The position numbers were made by a program, and so were the translations under genes. Below are positions 1 to 9,968 of a stretch of DNA of 64,000 nt, piece by piece; the first letter of the stretch is position 1; the number at the start of each line of letters is the position of its first letter. The DNA is from Hymenopus coronatus (Eukaryota > Arthropoda > Insecta > Mantodea > Hymenopodidae), in NCBI GenBank assembly GCA_030762935.1, contig CM060883.1, positions 33,317,501 to 33,381,500 on the forward strand, in the 5' to 3' direction. Under the pieces are notes generated by a model. That model was given only the letters and a program-made list of their open reading frames with translations. It had not been told where the DNA came from and made no database searches.

Positions 1-130
1 ATAGTGCTCAGAGTAGATTAATCGGTTAGAGACCAGGAGATCCGGGGTTCAAATCCCGGCTATGGCATCGTCTATCCAACTCCTGTCCTACACACGGTTT
101 CTGTTAGAAAACAATTAAATTATCACAGTT
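1..130 (+). repeat. SINE D, tRNA-like unit (partial, window edge)
   Basis: A tRNA-like segment with a clear RNA polymerase III B box, GGTTCAAATCC, at 47-57. The A-box side is degraded and cut by the window start. The segment around it matches the copy at 299-365 (shared GAGACCAGGAG and CCCGGCTATGGCAT). It has no acceptor-stem pairing, so I call it a tRNA-derived repeat and not a working tRNA gene. Confidence 0.7.
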
Positions 131-440
131 GTCTATAATAGTTGGCTATACTATACATCCTGCGTCTTAAAGTACTTATTACATTGCAAGTTGCCATAGG
201 GATGTGTCATCCCAAAATAATTTGAAATTATCTTGTGGTTTGCCGGGAAACATACGAGTCAGTTGAGAAATTTAATGCTATTCCGGTATGTTACTATGGT
301 GGCTCAGTGGTAGAGCTACTGGCTAGAGACCAGGAGGTCCGTGGTTCAAATCCCGGCTATGGCATTGAATTTTTCAATCCAATGAAATTCCATGTTGTGT
401 ATTTTGGCCCTCTATACACATTTATAACCGTGAAATATCA
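131..440 (+). repeat. SINE D, body plus tRNA-like segment
   Basis: A second SINE D unit directly follows the first. The body (about 131-295) includes the recurring motif CAAAATAATTTGA. The tRNA-like part has an A box TGGCTCAGTGG (300-310) and a B box GGTTCAAATCC (343-353), followed by TTGAATTTTTCAATC. The same body-then-tRNA order recurs at 44482-44720 and, reversed, at 47505-48000. The tRNA-like part therefore lies toward the 3' end of the repeating unit, which is unusual for a SINE. The 71-residue open frame here is repeat DNA read through. Confidence 0.75.
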
Positions 441-815
441 ACGACTTTAGGTGAAACAAAATATACACCAAAATAACAGAAAAAGTAAAGCTATATTACT
501 TATTAAAATGAAGTATCGTCGGAATTTCAGAATTTATAAAGAAGACCTCCAGCTGGAAAACTTTGAAAGTCATAAACGAAACTGTATGTATATACTTATA
601 TAATGAAAACCAATTGAATATTAGTACGGTTTTTATCCTCCGCTCGTGTTACTTATGAGATAAAAATGTTATCGTTTCCATTCTTCTGTTTCGCCGAAAG
701 ATAAGCGCAAACTTTTTCCGAGAAAACCAACTGTTTATTATTAAGAAGCCTCATTAATGGCAGCAAAACCTTCAGAAATGAAGCCTAGTTTAAAACGGAT
801 TAGATATATTAAAAA
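441..815. other. unassigned AT-rich DNA
   Basis: Nothing recognisable. AT-rich, with no frame of note and no match to the repeat families defined elsewhere in the window. Confidence 0.6.
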
Positions 816-1606
816 TCTGATGTGTACCATTCACATGACTGTCCACATCTCTGCAACAAATTATTCTTAAAAAGTTTATACTTCTATTTACTTCATGCTA
901 ATTAGGAAAAATTAGCAGAAATAGTCTTATTACTTGCTCCCTTGTAAGTAGAAGCGAAATAAGGGAGCACCATAGATTAAAGTGATAGCCAAATTCCTGT
1001 ATGACAAAAGTTTTTCAAAAGTTCTTCAAGGAATGTCTCAAAAACGATGAACTCCACGAAAAAAATCTATATAACATAAATTGTGTGCTTTAACGTGCTC
1101 TACATTTTTCGTATAGTAAGTTTTTGTCCATCTCTTACGGTTTAGCAGTTAAGCGTAATTCAGCAAATTGCATCCAGAATAAAGAGGTCTTCAGAGGCCA
1201 TTCCCAAAAAAATTCGAGATATACATTTTATTTCGGACATAAATAGCTTAAATATACGGGATTTTAATAAAAATCGTTAGAGCCATTTTTAAGAAAATCA
1301 AAATTTTCGAAACGTTTCCATGTAAAGAGTAGTTTGTGGTGGGGGGATTTTTATGAAAATCTTCGTGTCGCATCCTTGGAAGATACTAAACCTAAATACC
1401 AAGTTTGGTATTTAACGGTCTGTTTGTTTTGAGGCTATGCTATCTACAGACACACATACGGACCTTTTTTAAAAATGCTTTTTTCGGACTCAGGGGACCC
1501 CAAAACATATATTTCCTGTGAAATATCGGTATCGAATTTTTGGGTGCATTACAATACCTTCTCTATCCCTATGTACATTGTACACATGGGGCTAGAGAAA
1601 GTAAAA
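816..1606 (+). mobile_element. family H copy 1, near full length
   Basis: Begins TCTGATGTG after an A run and ends AGAGAAAGTAAAA. The 3' hairpin at about 1559-1600 is the variant (type B) form: outer arms TTCTCTA/TAGAGAA around CCCTATGT and ACATGGGG. The CA tract is short and a T tract lies upstream of the conserved GAATTTTTGGGTG block. The copy fuses directly to copy 2, with no spacer. It is non-coding. Confidence 0.85.
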
Positions 1607-2395
1607 CGCTTATTCTTCTATTTACTTCATACCAATCAGAAAAAATTAACAGAAATAGTCTTATTACTTGCTCCGTTGTAAGTAGAAGCGAAATAAGGGA
1701 GTACCATAGACTAAAGTGATAGCCAAAAGCTAGTTGCTGTGTCACTGAAGTTCCTTTGTATGGACAGCAGTTGAAAAATTCCTGTATGAGAAAAGTACAA
1801 GTTTTTCCAAGTAGAAGCCCAAAAACAAGGAATGTCTCAAAAACGATGAACTCCACGAAAAAGTCTATATAACATAGATTGTGTCTTTTAACTGCTCTAC
1901 ATTTTTCGCAAAATAAGTTTTTGTCCATCTCTTACAGTTTAGCAGTTATTTAAAATTCCGTAAAATTCATCCAAAATAAAGTAGCCTACAGAGGTAATTC
2001 CCAGAAAATTCAAGATATACATTTTATTTGTCAGGTAAATAACTTTAATATACGACATTTTAATCAAAATCGTTAGAGCCATTTTTGAGAAAATCAAATT
2101 TTTCGAAACAACTTCCATGTAAAGGGTAGTTTGGGGTGGAGTATTTTCTTGAAAATCTTCGTGTCGTATCCTTGAAAGATACTAAACCTAAATACCAAGT
2201 TTGGTATTTTACCGACTTTTCGTTTTTGAGCTATCGTACTCACAGACACACGGAACTTTTTCCGAAAATGCTCTTTTTAGATAAAGGGAACCCTAGAACA
2301 TATATTTCCGGTGAAATCTCGGTATCGAATTTTTGGGTGGAGTGCAATACATTCTCTATACACTATGTACATAGTGCGTATAGAGAAAGTAAAAA
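1607..2395 (+). mobile_element. family H copy 2, 5'-truncated, tandem with copy 1
   Basis: Lacks about the first 60 bases of the family and starts at the GCTTATTCTTCTATTTAC block, immediately after the GTAAAA of copy 1. Its 3' hairpin (2352-2387) is the common (type A) form: ten-base outer arms TTCTCTATAC/GTATAGAGAA around the palindrome ACTATGTACATAGT. The junction falls where the family normally reads GTTAAAAAGCTTATTC, so a homology-guided fusion is possible. Confidence 0.85.
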
Positions 2396-2528
2396 TGTAA
2401 ATATGTAATGTTTTTGGCCTTAGCAAAGCGGGATATCAGAACTTGTCTCCGTTTATTTCAATTCAATTCAAGTTCCATTACGCCATGTCGGTGAATATTG
2501 GGCCACCTTGACATGGGTGTTTTCATCA

Positions 2529-2689
2529 GGTAATTTCTAGTTCGAGGGTTCGCCACTATGTGCACATAATGACGAGGGTTCAACTTATCGCCCATAGATG
2601 ACACTTTAGGACGAAATCACGACCTGCGGACGTGAAACATTGCCAATTTAGCCCAGTAGACCTTTTCCTTCAATGTATAGAGTTCTTTT
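2529..2689 (+). repeat. SINE C-like repeat
   Basis: Diagnostic block: GTTCGCCACTATG, then CATAGATGACACTTTAGGACGAAATCACGACCTG. Two other copies are at 22261-22383 (plus) and 13545-13640 (minus). I see no tRNA promoter boxes, so 'SINE' is an inference from its short size and its repeated association with SINEs. Confidence 0.5.
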
Positions 2690-2848
2690 ACGTGCAAATA
2701 AGCATTAAACAGGACCAACGGTTTTACTTTCCTTCTAAAAGAAAGCATTCTAAGGATATTTACATTCAGAAAATAATTTAATTAGCCTCCGTCGGGTTTG
2801 AACCCGCAATTTTAACTATTAGAGGCTGCCGTTACACCAAGGAGGTCG
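2690..2848 (-). repeat. SINE B, partial
   Basis: On the minus strand a tRNA-like head carries GGGTTCAAACCC (B box, about 2796-2808) and a degraded A box near 2829-2845. The body includes the family motif that elsewhere reads CCTTAGCATGGCTTCCTT. The 3' end is merged with the preceding SINE C repeat. Confidence 0.7.
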
Positions 2849-3110
2849 TTTTCTTAGCGCAACTACTTACCATGCGGGAGACTTGGGTTCGATTCCTGGT
2901 ACCAGCGTGGAGATTTTTCCCCCGCTGGAAGACCTGGCCCGGGGTGATGGAGAAGTAGCGGCTCCAGGTCATGAGGACCGCATTAACAGGCCGGGGGAGG
3001 GTACAAGATGCTGACCACGTCTCACCCTCCAATACTGAACCCCATCATGGACCGAGATGGGGGACGCAGCTTCAAAAACTTTCGGAAATTTGCAGCCCTG
3101 TAATGTGCAT
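2849..3110 (+). repeat. SINE G, tRNA-derived, forward copy
   Basis: The tRNA-like head has a canonical B box GGTTCGATTCC (2887-2897). It is followed by a GC-rich body (CCAGGTCATGAGGACCG, CGAGATGGGGGACGCAGC). The body is the reverse complement of the 165-bp insertion at 14706-14870, which establishes it as a mobile retroposon. The open frames on either strand here are incidental. Confidence 0.75.
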
Positions 3111-3164
3111 TTATTTAGACATGCTTCGAGGGTAAAGTATGTGGTAACGTTCCTCAAAATCATT

Positions 3165-4235
3165 TAACAATATCACCACATCATCCTCAGCGATCTCTTA
3201 CTCGTGTGATTTCCAACGCTACTCGTAAGTATCCGATTAGTCGTGCAACAACTCAACAACATACCTCTTACCAGGTACTTGTCAATGTACTATATAGACA
3301 TTTGGATGGCGGGGCAGGAAAACAGGCGAAGTATTTGGAGAAAAATTAAGAAACGTCTCTGTGATATTGACAGACAGCAAATAATTGCGCAATGCACAGA
3401 GAAGGTGTCATTAGAAGTACAGTCTGGGCTGAAATCGGAGTGGGGTATGGAGCAATACATCAAAACAGGTACCAAACTCATTAGAGAGGGGCTCGCGTGG
3501 ATTAGACTAGGAGCATGGAGGAGCACGAAAATTTCTGACGTGAATGGTATAAGATTCTGTCCCATTTGCGAGGAGGAAGAGTCGTGGACTCACATCTTGG
3601 CAAGATGTAGGGGTACGGAGGAATGGCGGGAAAAATATTTGCCGCGATTTTTTACCACTGCGAATGTAGGGATAGAAGCATGTTGGACGCTACTGGCAGG
3701 CACGGAAAACATGGACGGGCTAGGTAAATTTATACTTAAGGCAAGACAGCTGAGATCTGAGGAGGCTGCCAATAGAGAAGGGGGGGGGGATAAGATCAAC
3801 TAAACAAAAGTGACTACAATGTTCTACATACATGTATATTATATCAGACTTAGGTCACTGTTGTGCTAGGGTTGTATATATTATGTGTATATATGTCTTT
3901 TAAGTGTAATTATCTATGATAAGAGGGTGCATTTATGGAGGTGTACTCTGTGCTGTAAATTTAAATTGGTATATTTGAATATCTTTGTATATTTATTTTC
4001 GGATTCACTCTTAATTTTTATTGTTGTTTAATATTGCTTTTGACAGTGTATTTCCTTTGTCTTTTTATTTTCGTGTTTACTCTTTTAATTCTTTGCTGTG
4101 GTTGTTGTTTTAATATTGCTTGTAATGTGTATTACAAAAGCACGTACGGTCTGTGGACCCGTGCGACTGTTGAAATTCTATGTATGATATTGCTATATAT
4201 TAATAAATACACTTATTCATTCATTCATTCATATC
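3165..4235 (+). mobile_element. non-LTR retrotransposon, 5'-truncated 3' end
   Basis: Contains the reverse-transcriptase C terminus at 3243-3803, a 3' untranslated region with repeated TGTATATAT-type AT stretches, and a terminal run of TTCATTCATTCATTCAT (about 4215-4231). A simple-repeat tail is typical of several non-LTR clades. The element lacks the endonuclease and the catalytic reverse-transcriptase core, as expected of 5'-truncated LINE copies. The upstream edge against SINE G is approximate. Confidence 0.65.
3243..3803 (+). pseudogene. non-LTR retrotransposon ORF2, C-terminal end
   Basis: A continuous 186-residue frame matching the region downstream of the reverse-transcriptase domain in insect non-LTR elements. 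Residues about 105-121 hold a CCHC-type zinc knuckle: C-P-I-C, seven residues, H, four residues, C. The flanking pattern (WIRLGAW before it, CRGTEEWREKYL after it) is typical of C-terminal tails of R1/Jockey-like and related LINE proteins. The start methionine is only the first one in the frame; the real protein would begin several kilobases upstream in an intact element. No stop interrupts this portion, so the copy may be fairly young. It has no catalytic activity as it stands. Confidence 0.65.
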
Positions 4236-4611
4236 GCAAATATCTCAAAAAGTTTTCCTCATCTATGTGGTCCATGCTAAAAATGTAACTTGCTGGATCC
4301 AACTTGGATAAAAAACGAACGTGTTAATATTTTGGTCAGTTTGAGCTTGAGTTATGTAATAATAGTAGTGATGAAATTTACAGCTCCTATAATGTAATGA
4401 AAACTGTGCACATGACGCGATTATTTGTTTTGCATGGTGCCAAACGAATTTGCGTTCTAACCACTACATCAACACCAGTCATTTCTGTTTCGCTTTCGTC
4501 TCTACAAGACGCTAACCAGGGCGGTCGTCTTTACGCATTCCGAAGGCCGGTCTGAAGGTAAGAAAGGGATGTGCAACTTCCGTTGTTCCACTACTTCGAT
4601 TTGACATTTCC
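4236..4611. other. unassigned sequence
   Basis: No recognised repeat or gene. A degraded tRNA-like string (TTCTAACCACTACATCAACACC, near 4454) hints at an old SINE remnant but lacks a B box. Confidence 0.5.
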
Positions 4612-5540
4612 ATCTTGGAATTCACCAATTTTGTTCATTTGGTCACCCACATTCAATATCTAGACAACAAAGGAAATCTGGGTTATAGGAAATTTCCCCA
4701 GCCGGGAAACAAACCTGGGAGTATTTTTGTACTATTTGATGTCGTTAGATTACGATTTTCTTTAATTTTGTTCCACTCACACACATTCACACTTTCATCC
4801 ATATATCTAGACAGGAGATAGGAATAATCTTGGGTTAGAGAACATTTCCAACCCCAGCCGGGAATCGAACCTGGGACTATTTATGTACTACTTGATGTCA
4901 TTGGATTACTGTTTTCTTTATATTTGTTCATTAGCTCACAAACATTCACATCTAGACAGGAGATAGGAATAATCTGGGCCAGAGAAAACTCCCACCCCCC
5001 AGCCGGGAATCGAACCTGGGACTGCTTGTTGATGTCGTTGGATTACCATTTTCTTTAATTTTGTTCCATTAGATCACACACATTCACACTTTCATTCCTA
5101 CATCTAGTCTGGAGGATACGAATAATCTGGGCTAGAGAAAAATAACCACACCCAGCTGGGAATCAAACTCGGGACTATTTGTGTACGATTTGATGTAGTG
5201 TACGATTTGATGTAGTTGGACTACCACTATCTTTAAATTTGTTCATTAGATTACAGTCACACTCTCATTCATACATCTAGATTGGGGATACGAGTAATCT
5301 GGGCTAAAGTAAAATTCCCGCCCCAGCCGGTAATCGAACCTGGGACTCTTTAATGTCTTTGGATCACCATTTTCTTTAATGTTGTGTGTACATTCATACT
5401 CTCATACATATGTATACTGAGCATAGAAATAATCTGGGCTAGAGAAAATTTCCCACCCCCAGTCGGGAATCAAACCCGGGAACCCTCGCACAGAAGTCAG
5501 GAGCTCTACCGACTGAGTTACGGGAGCCAACTAACATTAT
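4612..5540 (-). repeat. tandem array built from a tRNA-like SINE
   Basis: Five to six imperfect units of about 145-170 bp. Each has the block CAGCCGGGAATCGAACCTGG (3' part of a tRNA with B box, read on minus), then TTGATGTCRTTGGATTACC, TTTGTTC, a CACACATTCACAC block and GGGCTAGAGAAAA. Unit starts are near 4699, 4856, 5000, 5152 and 5323. Only the last unit (5457-5528, minus) carries a complete tRNA-like head: A box TAACTCAGTCGG and a B box with one change. One unit contains a 17-bp direct doubling (about 5182-5216). The arrangement suggests a SINE whose 3' half was amplified in tandem. Confidence 0.75.
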
Positions 5541-6620
5541 CTTATGGACATATCATAAAATCAACAGGATGCGTACCTAAAGAGTATTGTTTGCTCCAAA
5601 ACTGATGGCCTCAAATAGGACCGCTTCCCCCTTCCACTGGGCAATTACCATACGCAAACAAAAGTTGAATCTGTACTAATAAGGGGTGAGAGGCAACGTA
5701 GTAAAATCTGTTTCTTGGAGATACTGCTAGCAAATCGAAAATCCAACCTCAGTTAAGGGGCCAGTTATTGGAAGACTTGGCAACAGCGAGAGTTGGTTTC
5801 CAACCGCAAACTTTAAAGGAAGGAGAGTGGGGCAGGGTCATCATGTTCTGAAAAATACTGTACTGCATATTGTCTATACAACCGGGCGCTGTAACGTGAA
5901 AGTCATTCTGTACATCGCTCAGTATCAAAAGAAAACAAGCAAGTTAATGTTGAGCTTGAAGGGAGGTGTGTGTGGGTTGCAGAAGCAGACCTCCACAGTT
6001 TATCCAGTGCTTGCTGCGAATGTAAATAAGCCGACAGAAACCATGTTTGTTCGTAGCGTTCCATTAATGCTAGTGTAAACCACATCAAGCAAATCCTCAC
6101 TGTCGTGTTGTGTCTAGTGCGCAGCTGCCACGTAATCTCTTGATATTTCAGGTAGATGTTCACTTTTAACCTTTTATTGCTTCCGTTTGTTTTAAGCGTA
6201 ACTATACAAATAGGGTTGTACTCAGGATTGATTTCACGTTATACTACCCTTCAACCATAAACGACAAGCAATGAAGACTGTTTTTATTATAAAAATATAT
6301 AAAATTTTTGCCCTAAATTGCAGTGATTTTTTTAAACAAATAAAAGAGTAAAACCACATAACTACAGTAAAATGTAACCCGATTAGCTTCCAAGCACCAC
6401 ACCGGTTATTTTATTTCAGCTCTTCCCGTCATTTACCACACTCTCTGGGATTTGAACTTTCAACATTTGGCTTTGAATGGATGGCCAGTCCATTACCTAT
6501 CACTCATGGCCATTTAAACCACTTTTTTGGTAGTGCCTTTGGCAGGATTATGAAAAATGGTTTAGAAAATTTTAAACTATTAATTGGAAAGAAAAAGATT
6601 AACAAAGGATCTACATATAT
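5541..6620. other. unassigned sequence with one degraded tRNA-like segment
   Basis: No gene recognised. At 6420-6500 the minus strand has AAGTTCAAATCCC preceded by a weak A-box-like stretch, probably an old tRNA-derived repeat. The two opposed frames near 5830-6160 show no family signature. Confidence 0.5.
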
Positions 6621-7527
6621 TTTTACTTTCTCTAGCCCCGTATGTACAATGTGCATAGGAATAGAGAAGTATTGTATTACGCCTAAAAAATTGGATGTCG
6701 AGATTACACCGGAAATACATGTTTTAGGAACCCCTGAATCCCAAAAAAAATTAGAAACAGGTCCGTGTTGTGTGCGTGTGTGTGTGTGTGTGTGTCTGTC
6801 TGTGTGTGTGTGTGTGTTTGTGAACAGATATCCCAAAAACGAAAAGGCGATTAAATACCAAACTTGGTATTTAAGTTCGGTGTCTTCCAAGGATGCGACA
6901 CGAAGATTTTCAAGAAAATCCCCCCACCCCTAGCTACCCTTTACACGGAAAAATTTTCAAAAACCTTGTTTTTCTTAAAAATGACTAACGATTTTGATTA
7001 AAATACCACATATTAAAGCCACTTCTATTACAAATAAAATGTATATATTGCATTTTCTGGGAATAGCTGCTAAAGGCCTATTTATTCTGAATGAATTTTG
7101 CTTAATTTGGCATAACTAGTAAACCATAAGAGATAGACAAAAACTTACGATACAAAAAATATAGATCTTGTTAAAATACACAAGTTATGTCATATACATT
7201 TTTGTCGTGGAGCTTACAGTTTTCGAGGTATTCATTATTATTGGTTTCAATTGTGAGGTACTTCTAATTTTCTCAGACGGAAGTGGGTGTGTGTATTTCT
7301 TTTGTTCTACTCCTGGTCAAGCAAAGAAGCGATTTGCAATGACAATCGCATATAGACAGCTTTTAAAACATTTGACTATCACTTAGGCCTTGTGCATTCC
7401 CTTAGGTCCAGTCTACTTATAAGGAACTAAGTAATAAAATTCTTAGCATGGTGTTGGAAGAAGTGTTATCTTTTGTAAGAAGTTTGTAGAGTAGCTAGAG
7501 AAAGTCATGTGAGTGTAACACATCAGA
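6621..7527 (-). mobile_element. family H copy, minus, type B hairpin
   Basis: Starts with TTTTACTTTCTCTA and ends with the complement of the 5' end (CACATCAGA). The terminal hairpin (6626-6668) is type B. The internal microsatellite has expanded to a long GT tract (about 6764-6822). It belongs to the diverged subfamily: 5' arm GTGTAACACATC and the block ATGCTAATCGAGATAAAC-like near its 5' end. Overlapping frames of 150 and 128 residues on opposite strands are chance read-through of repeat DNA. Confidence 0.85.
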
Positions 7528-7720
7528 TTTTTATTTATATTTGCTCTATTATTTATATAATAATTTTATAGGTTTACATCCATATATTTTTACTAGAATT
7601 CCAGTTTTAAACTTGAATTAAAGGAAAAACGACATATGTAATATACTGATGCAGGCAACTAAGGGTTAAGCGCACCAGAATAGAGTGCGCACACTCTGGT
7701 GGTCAGTATTGCCATCTATC

Positions 7721-8209
7721 AACCCTTTCCAGCCCAATGGTACCATATGGCATAATTATGTGTATTTGTTGTTCGAACTTGGGACGGTTCATGTTTTATA
7801 ATTCTCAACACAATTATGTGTGCAGATTTCGAACTTTTCTTATATTTATTTTATGTCAGCATATCTTACGACAGGCAAAACAAAATTCAATAATACATTT
7901 TCTCTAACACAGATACAGAACCATATTCATCCACACTGGTGCCGATGTCCAGTATGCCAATCACCATTTATTTTACTTGGACTCATCCCTTCATTTAGCA
8001 CATTTAGTAGTTTTCATCGAGGAGTCCAACTTAAGTTAACCCCACATTGAAATTTTGATCAGTGATGTCCATTTCTTCAGAAATTTATACAACAGAACCA
8101 CCAATAAGAGATCAGCTAATAACAAACTGTTAAGGCCAAATTATCCATCCTATGTCATCAGTTTTCAGAAAGCAATTTGAGTCGAAAATAAATCAGGCTG
8201 GAAAGGGTT
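7721..8209. mobile_element. possible TTAA-type MITE (piggyBac-like)
   Basis: Bounded by a perfect 14-bp inverted repeat, AACCCTTTCCAGCC at 7721-7734 and its complement at 8196-8209. The C-run at the terminus (CCCTTT) and flanks resembling a decayed TTAA (TCAA on the left, TTAC on the right) recall piggyBac-type MITEs. No transposase frame is present. Family assignment is inference; the inverted repeat is directly visible. Confidence 0.4.
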
Positions 8210-8807
8210 ACACATAAATACATCTTACCAAGCACTTAGAATTATCATATATCTAACGAAATTTAATTAACGATCGGTTTTATATAAAGGTGAGATACTC
8301 ACATCTGGAGTTTCTCTTCAAAAGGGTCTTAACGTCCTTTAACCTTTATAGGTCATGACGAACTAGGAACGAAACCGCTGAAATGATCACGTGAGCTTTC
8401 ACTTATTCGACATTCGTTTTCACAAAATTATTAAAAAATCCAGAAAAGGTATCCGAGTAACACAATCTAAACGAGATTTGAACTCGAGGAAACCTTGAAT
8501 GTGATGCAGAAATACGCTGCACTTACACTATCTACAGAGGCGGGTACAGGGTTTCTATTTGACGGATTAAAAATTATAAAGTTTTAAATCTTTACAGATG
8601 ACTTAAGCTCTGTCTTCCACCCAACGATCAGCTGCTGGTACTATTTGCCAGCACCGCAATTGTTATACAAATATCTGCGCGAAAGAACTGAAGATAACTT
8701 AACAAGGCTTATTTAGCGAACAGAATATCTCCCGCAGTTGTTTTTTTTCCCTCCAGTGATACGTGTCTCCAATAAAAAGAAATAAAGAAAAACGGTAACA
8801 AAAAAAA
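8210..8807. other. unassigned sequence with tRNA-like remnant
   Basis: At 8471-8545 the minus strand carries a tRNA-like segment with the B-box-like GAGTTCAAATCTC and a plausible A box (TGTAGATAGTGTAAGTGC). The remainder is AT-rich and unrecognised. Confidence 0.45.
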
Positions 8808-9857
8808 TCTAAAGAGTTCCATTCCCATAGCTTCCTCTATTTGTTCCAAACACAAACGATTCTTACAAAAGATTATTCTTTAATCTACATCTTGCTAATC
8901 GAGATAAACATTAACAGAAGAAGGGAAATAAGGTAATAACCAAGCTAAAACGACGGTCAAATTCTTAAAAGATGGTCGCTATGTGAAACAATTGAGGGTC
9001 ACATTGCTTTACATGGTCCCGTTTGAGAAAATTTAGGTAATTTAAAATTGAAACCAATAACAAGAAATTTCTCGAAAACGCTCAACTCTACAAGAAAAAA
9101 CATGTATAACGAGACCTGCATTTTTATGGAGAAAGTTTAAGTCTATCTCTTACAAATTCTTAAAAGATGGTCGCTATGTGAAACAATTGAGGGTCACATT
9201 GCTTTACATGGTCCCGTTTGAGAAAATTTAGGTAATTTAAAATTGAAACCAATAACAAGAAATTTCTCGAAAACGCTCAACTCTACAAGAAAAAACATGT
9301 ATAACGAGACCTGCATTTTTATGGAGAAAGTTTAAGTCTATCTCTTATGGTTTAATCATTATGTAAAATTCTGCAAAACTTATCCTGAATAAAGAGGTCT
9401 TCAGAGGTTATTCCCAGAAAATACAAAATATAGATTTTTATTTGTGATGCAAATATCTTTAATATACAGTATTTTAATCAAAGTTTTTAGAAACATTTTA
9501 AGAGAAACAAATTTTTAAGAAAACTTCAATGTCAGCTTTAGTTTTGGTAGTGGATGATTTGAAAAAAAAAAAAAAAATCGTGTCGCATCCTTGGAAGATC
9601 CTGAACATCAATACATCAAGTTTGAATTTTAACGGTCGTTTCGTTTTTGAGCAATGCTGTACACACACACACCCACGCACGCACGCACACACACACACAC
9701 ACACTCGGAACTTTTCCTAAACTTTTTTCGAACTCAGTGGACCTCAAGACATATATTTCCCGTGAAATATCGACATGGAATGTTAGGGTGGAATACAATA
9801 CCTTCTCCAGTCACTATTGTATGTACCTACAAAGGTATGTGATTGACAAACTAAAAA
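8808..9857 (+). mobile_element. family H copy with internal tandem duplication
   Basis: Diverged-subfamily copy starting TCTAAAGAGTTCC. It contains an exact 195-bp tandem duplication (8958-9152 and 9153-9347) covering the mid-5' body. A CA tract lies at about 9657-9703 and the poly-A stretch at 9561-9576 interrupts the conserved GATTTTC-TTGAAAATCTTCG block. The 3' hairpin is badly degraded, which suggests an old copy. Confidence 0.8.
8958..9347 (+). repeat. exact 195-bp tandem duplication
   Basis: Two directly adjacent 195-base units (8958-9152, 9153-9347). Base-by-base reading shows no difference between them, although the surrounding H copy is heavily diverged from the family. The duplication is therefore either recent or an assembly error. 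Confidence 0.9.
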
Positions 9858-9968
9858 CCCTGAAGAGATAAATATTGTGCTCATTTTTGCAAGTTTTCTC
9901 GTACTTTTTAAACGGCGATATTTTCAAGGAACTAAATATAATTATTGAATAATTGTAATGTGTAAACA

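Noticed and set aside
300..365. Possible functional tRNA gene
   Set aside because: A and B boxes are good, but acceptor-stem pairing is absent and the same segment recurs with a shared body at other loci, so it is a SINE promoter.
816..1606. Family H as a canonical Helitron
   Set aside because: The 5' TC is present, but the 3' end is GTAAAA and not CTRR, and insertion is in A runs and not between A and T. A Helentron-like assignment remains only a hypothesis.
2352..2387. Hairpin followed by T/A run read as a bacterial intrinsic terminator
   Set aside because: It is the 3' end of a dispersed eukaryotic repeat with no bacterial gene context.
816..2395. Family H as a classic MITE with terminal inverted repeats
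   Set aside because: The only inverted repeat is about 10 bp, subterminal and asymmetrically placed, and no consistent non-homopolymer target duplication is seen.
5457..5528. Possible functional tRNA on the minus strand
   Set aside because: Embedded as the terminal unit of a tandem array, with a B-box change. More likely a SINE head.
4612..5540. CRISPR-like array
   Set aside because: Units are long (about 150 bp) and diverged, with no short identical repeats separated by unique spacers, and the context is eukaryotic.
6481..6933. 150-residue open frame
   Set aside because: Lies mostly in a minus-oriented H copy and includes its GT microsatellite; an opposed 128-residue frame covers the same DNA.
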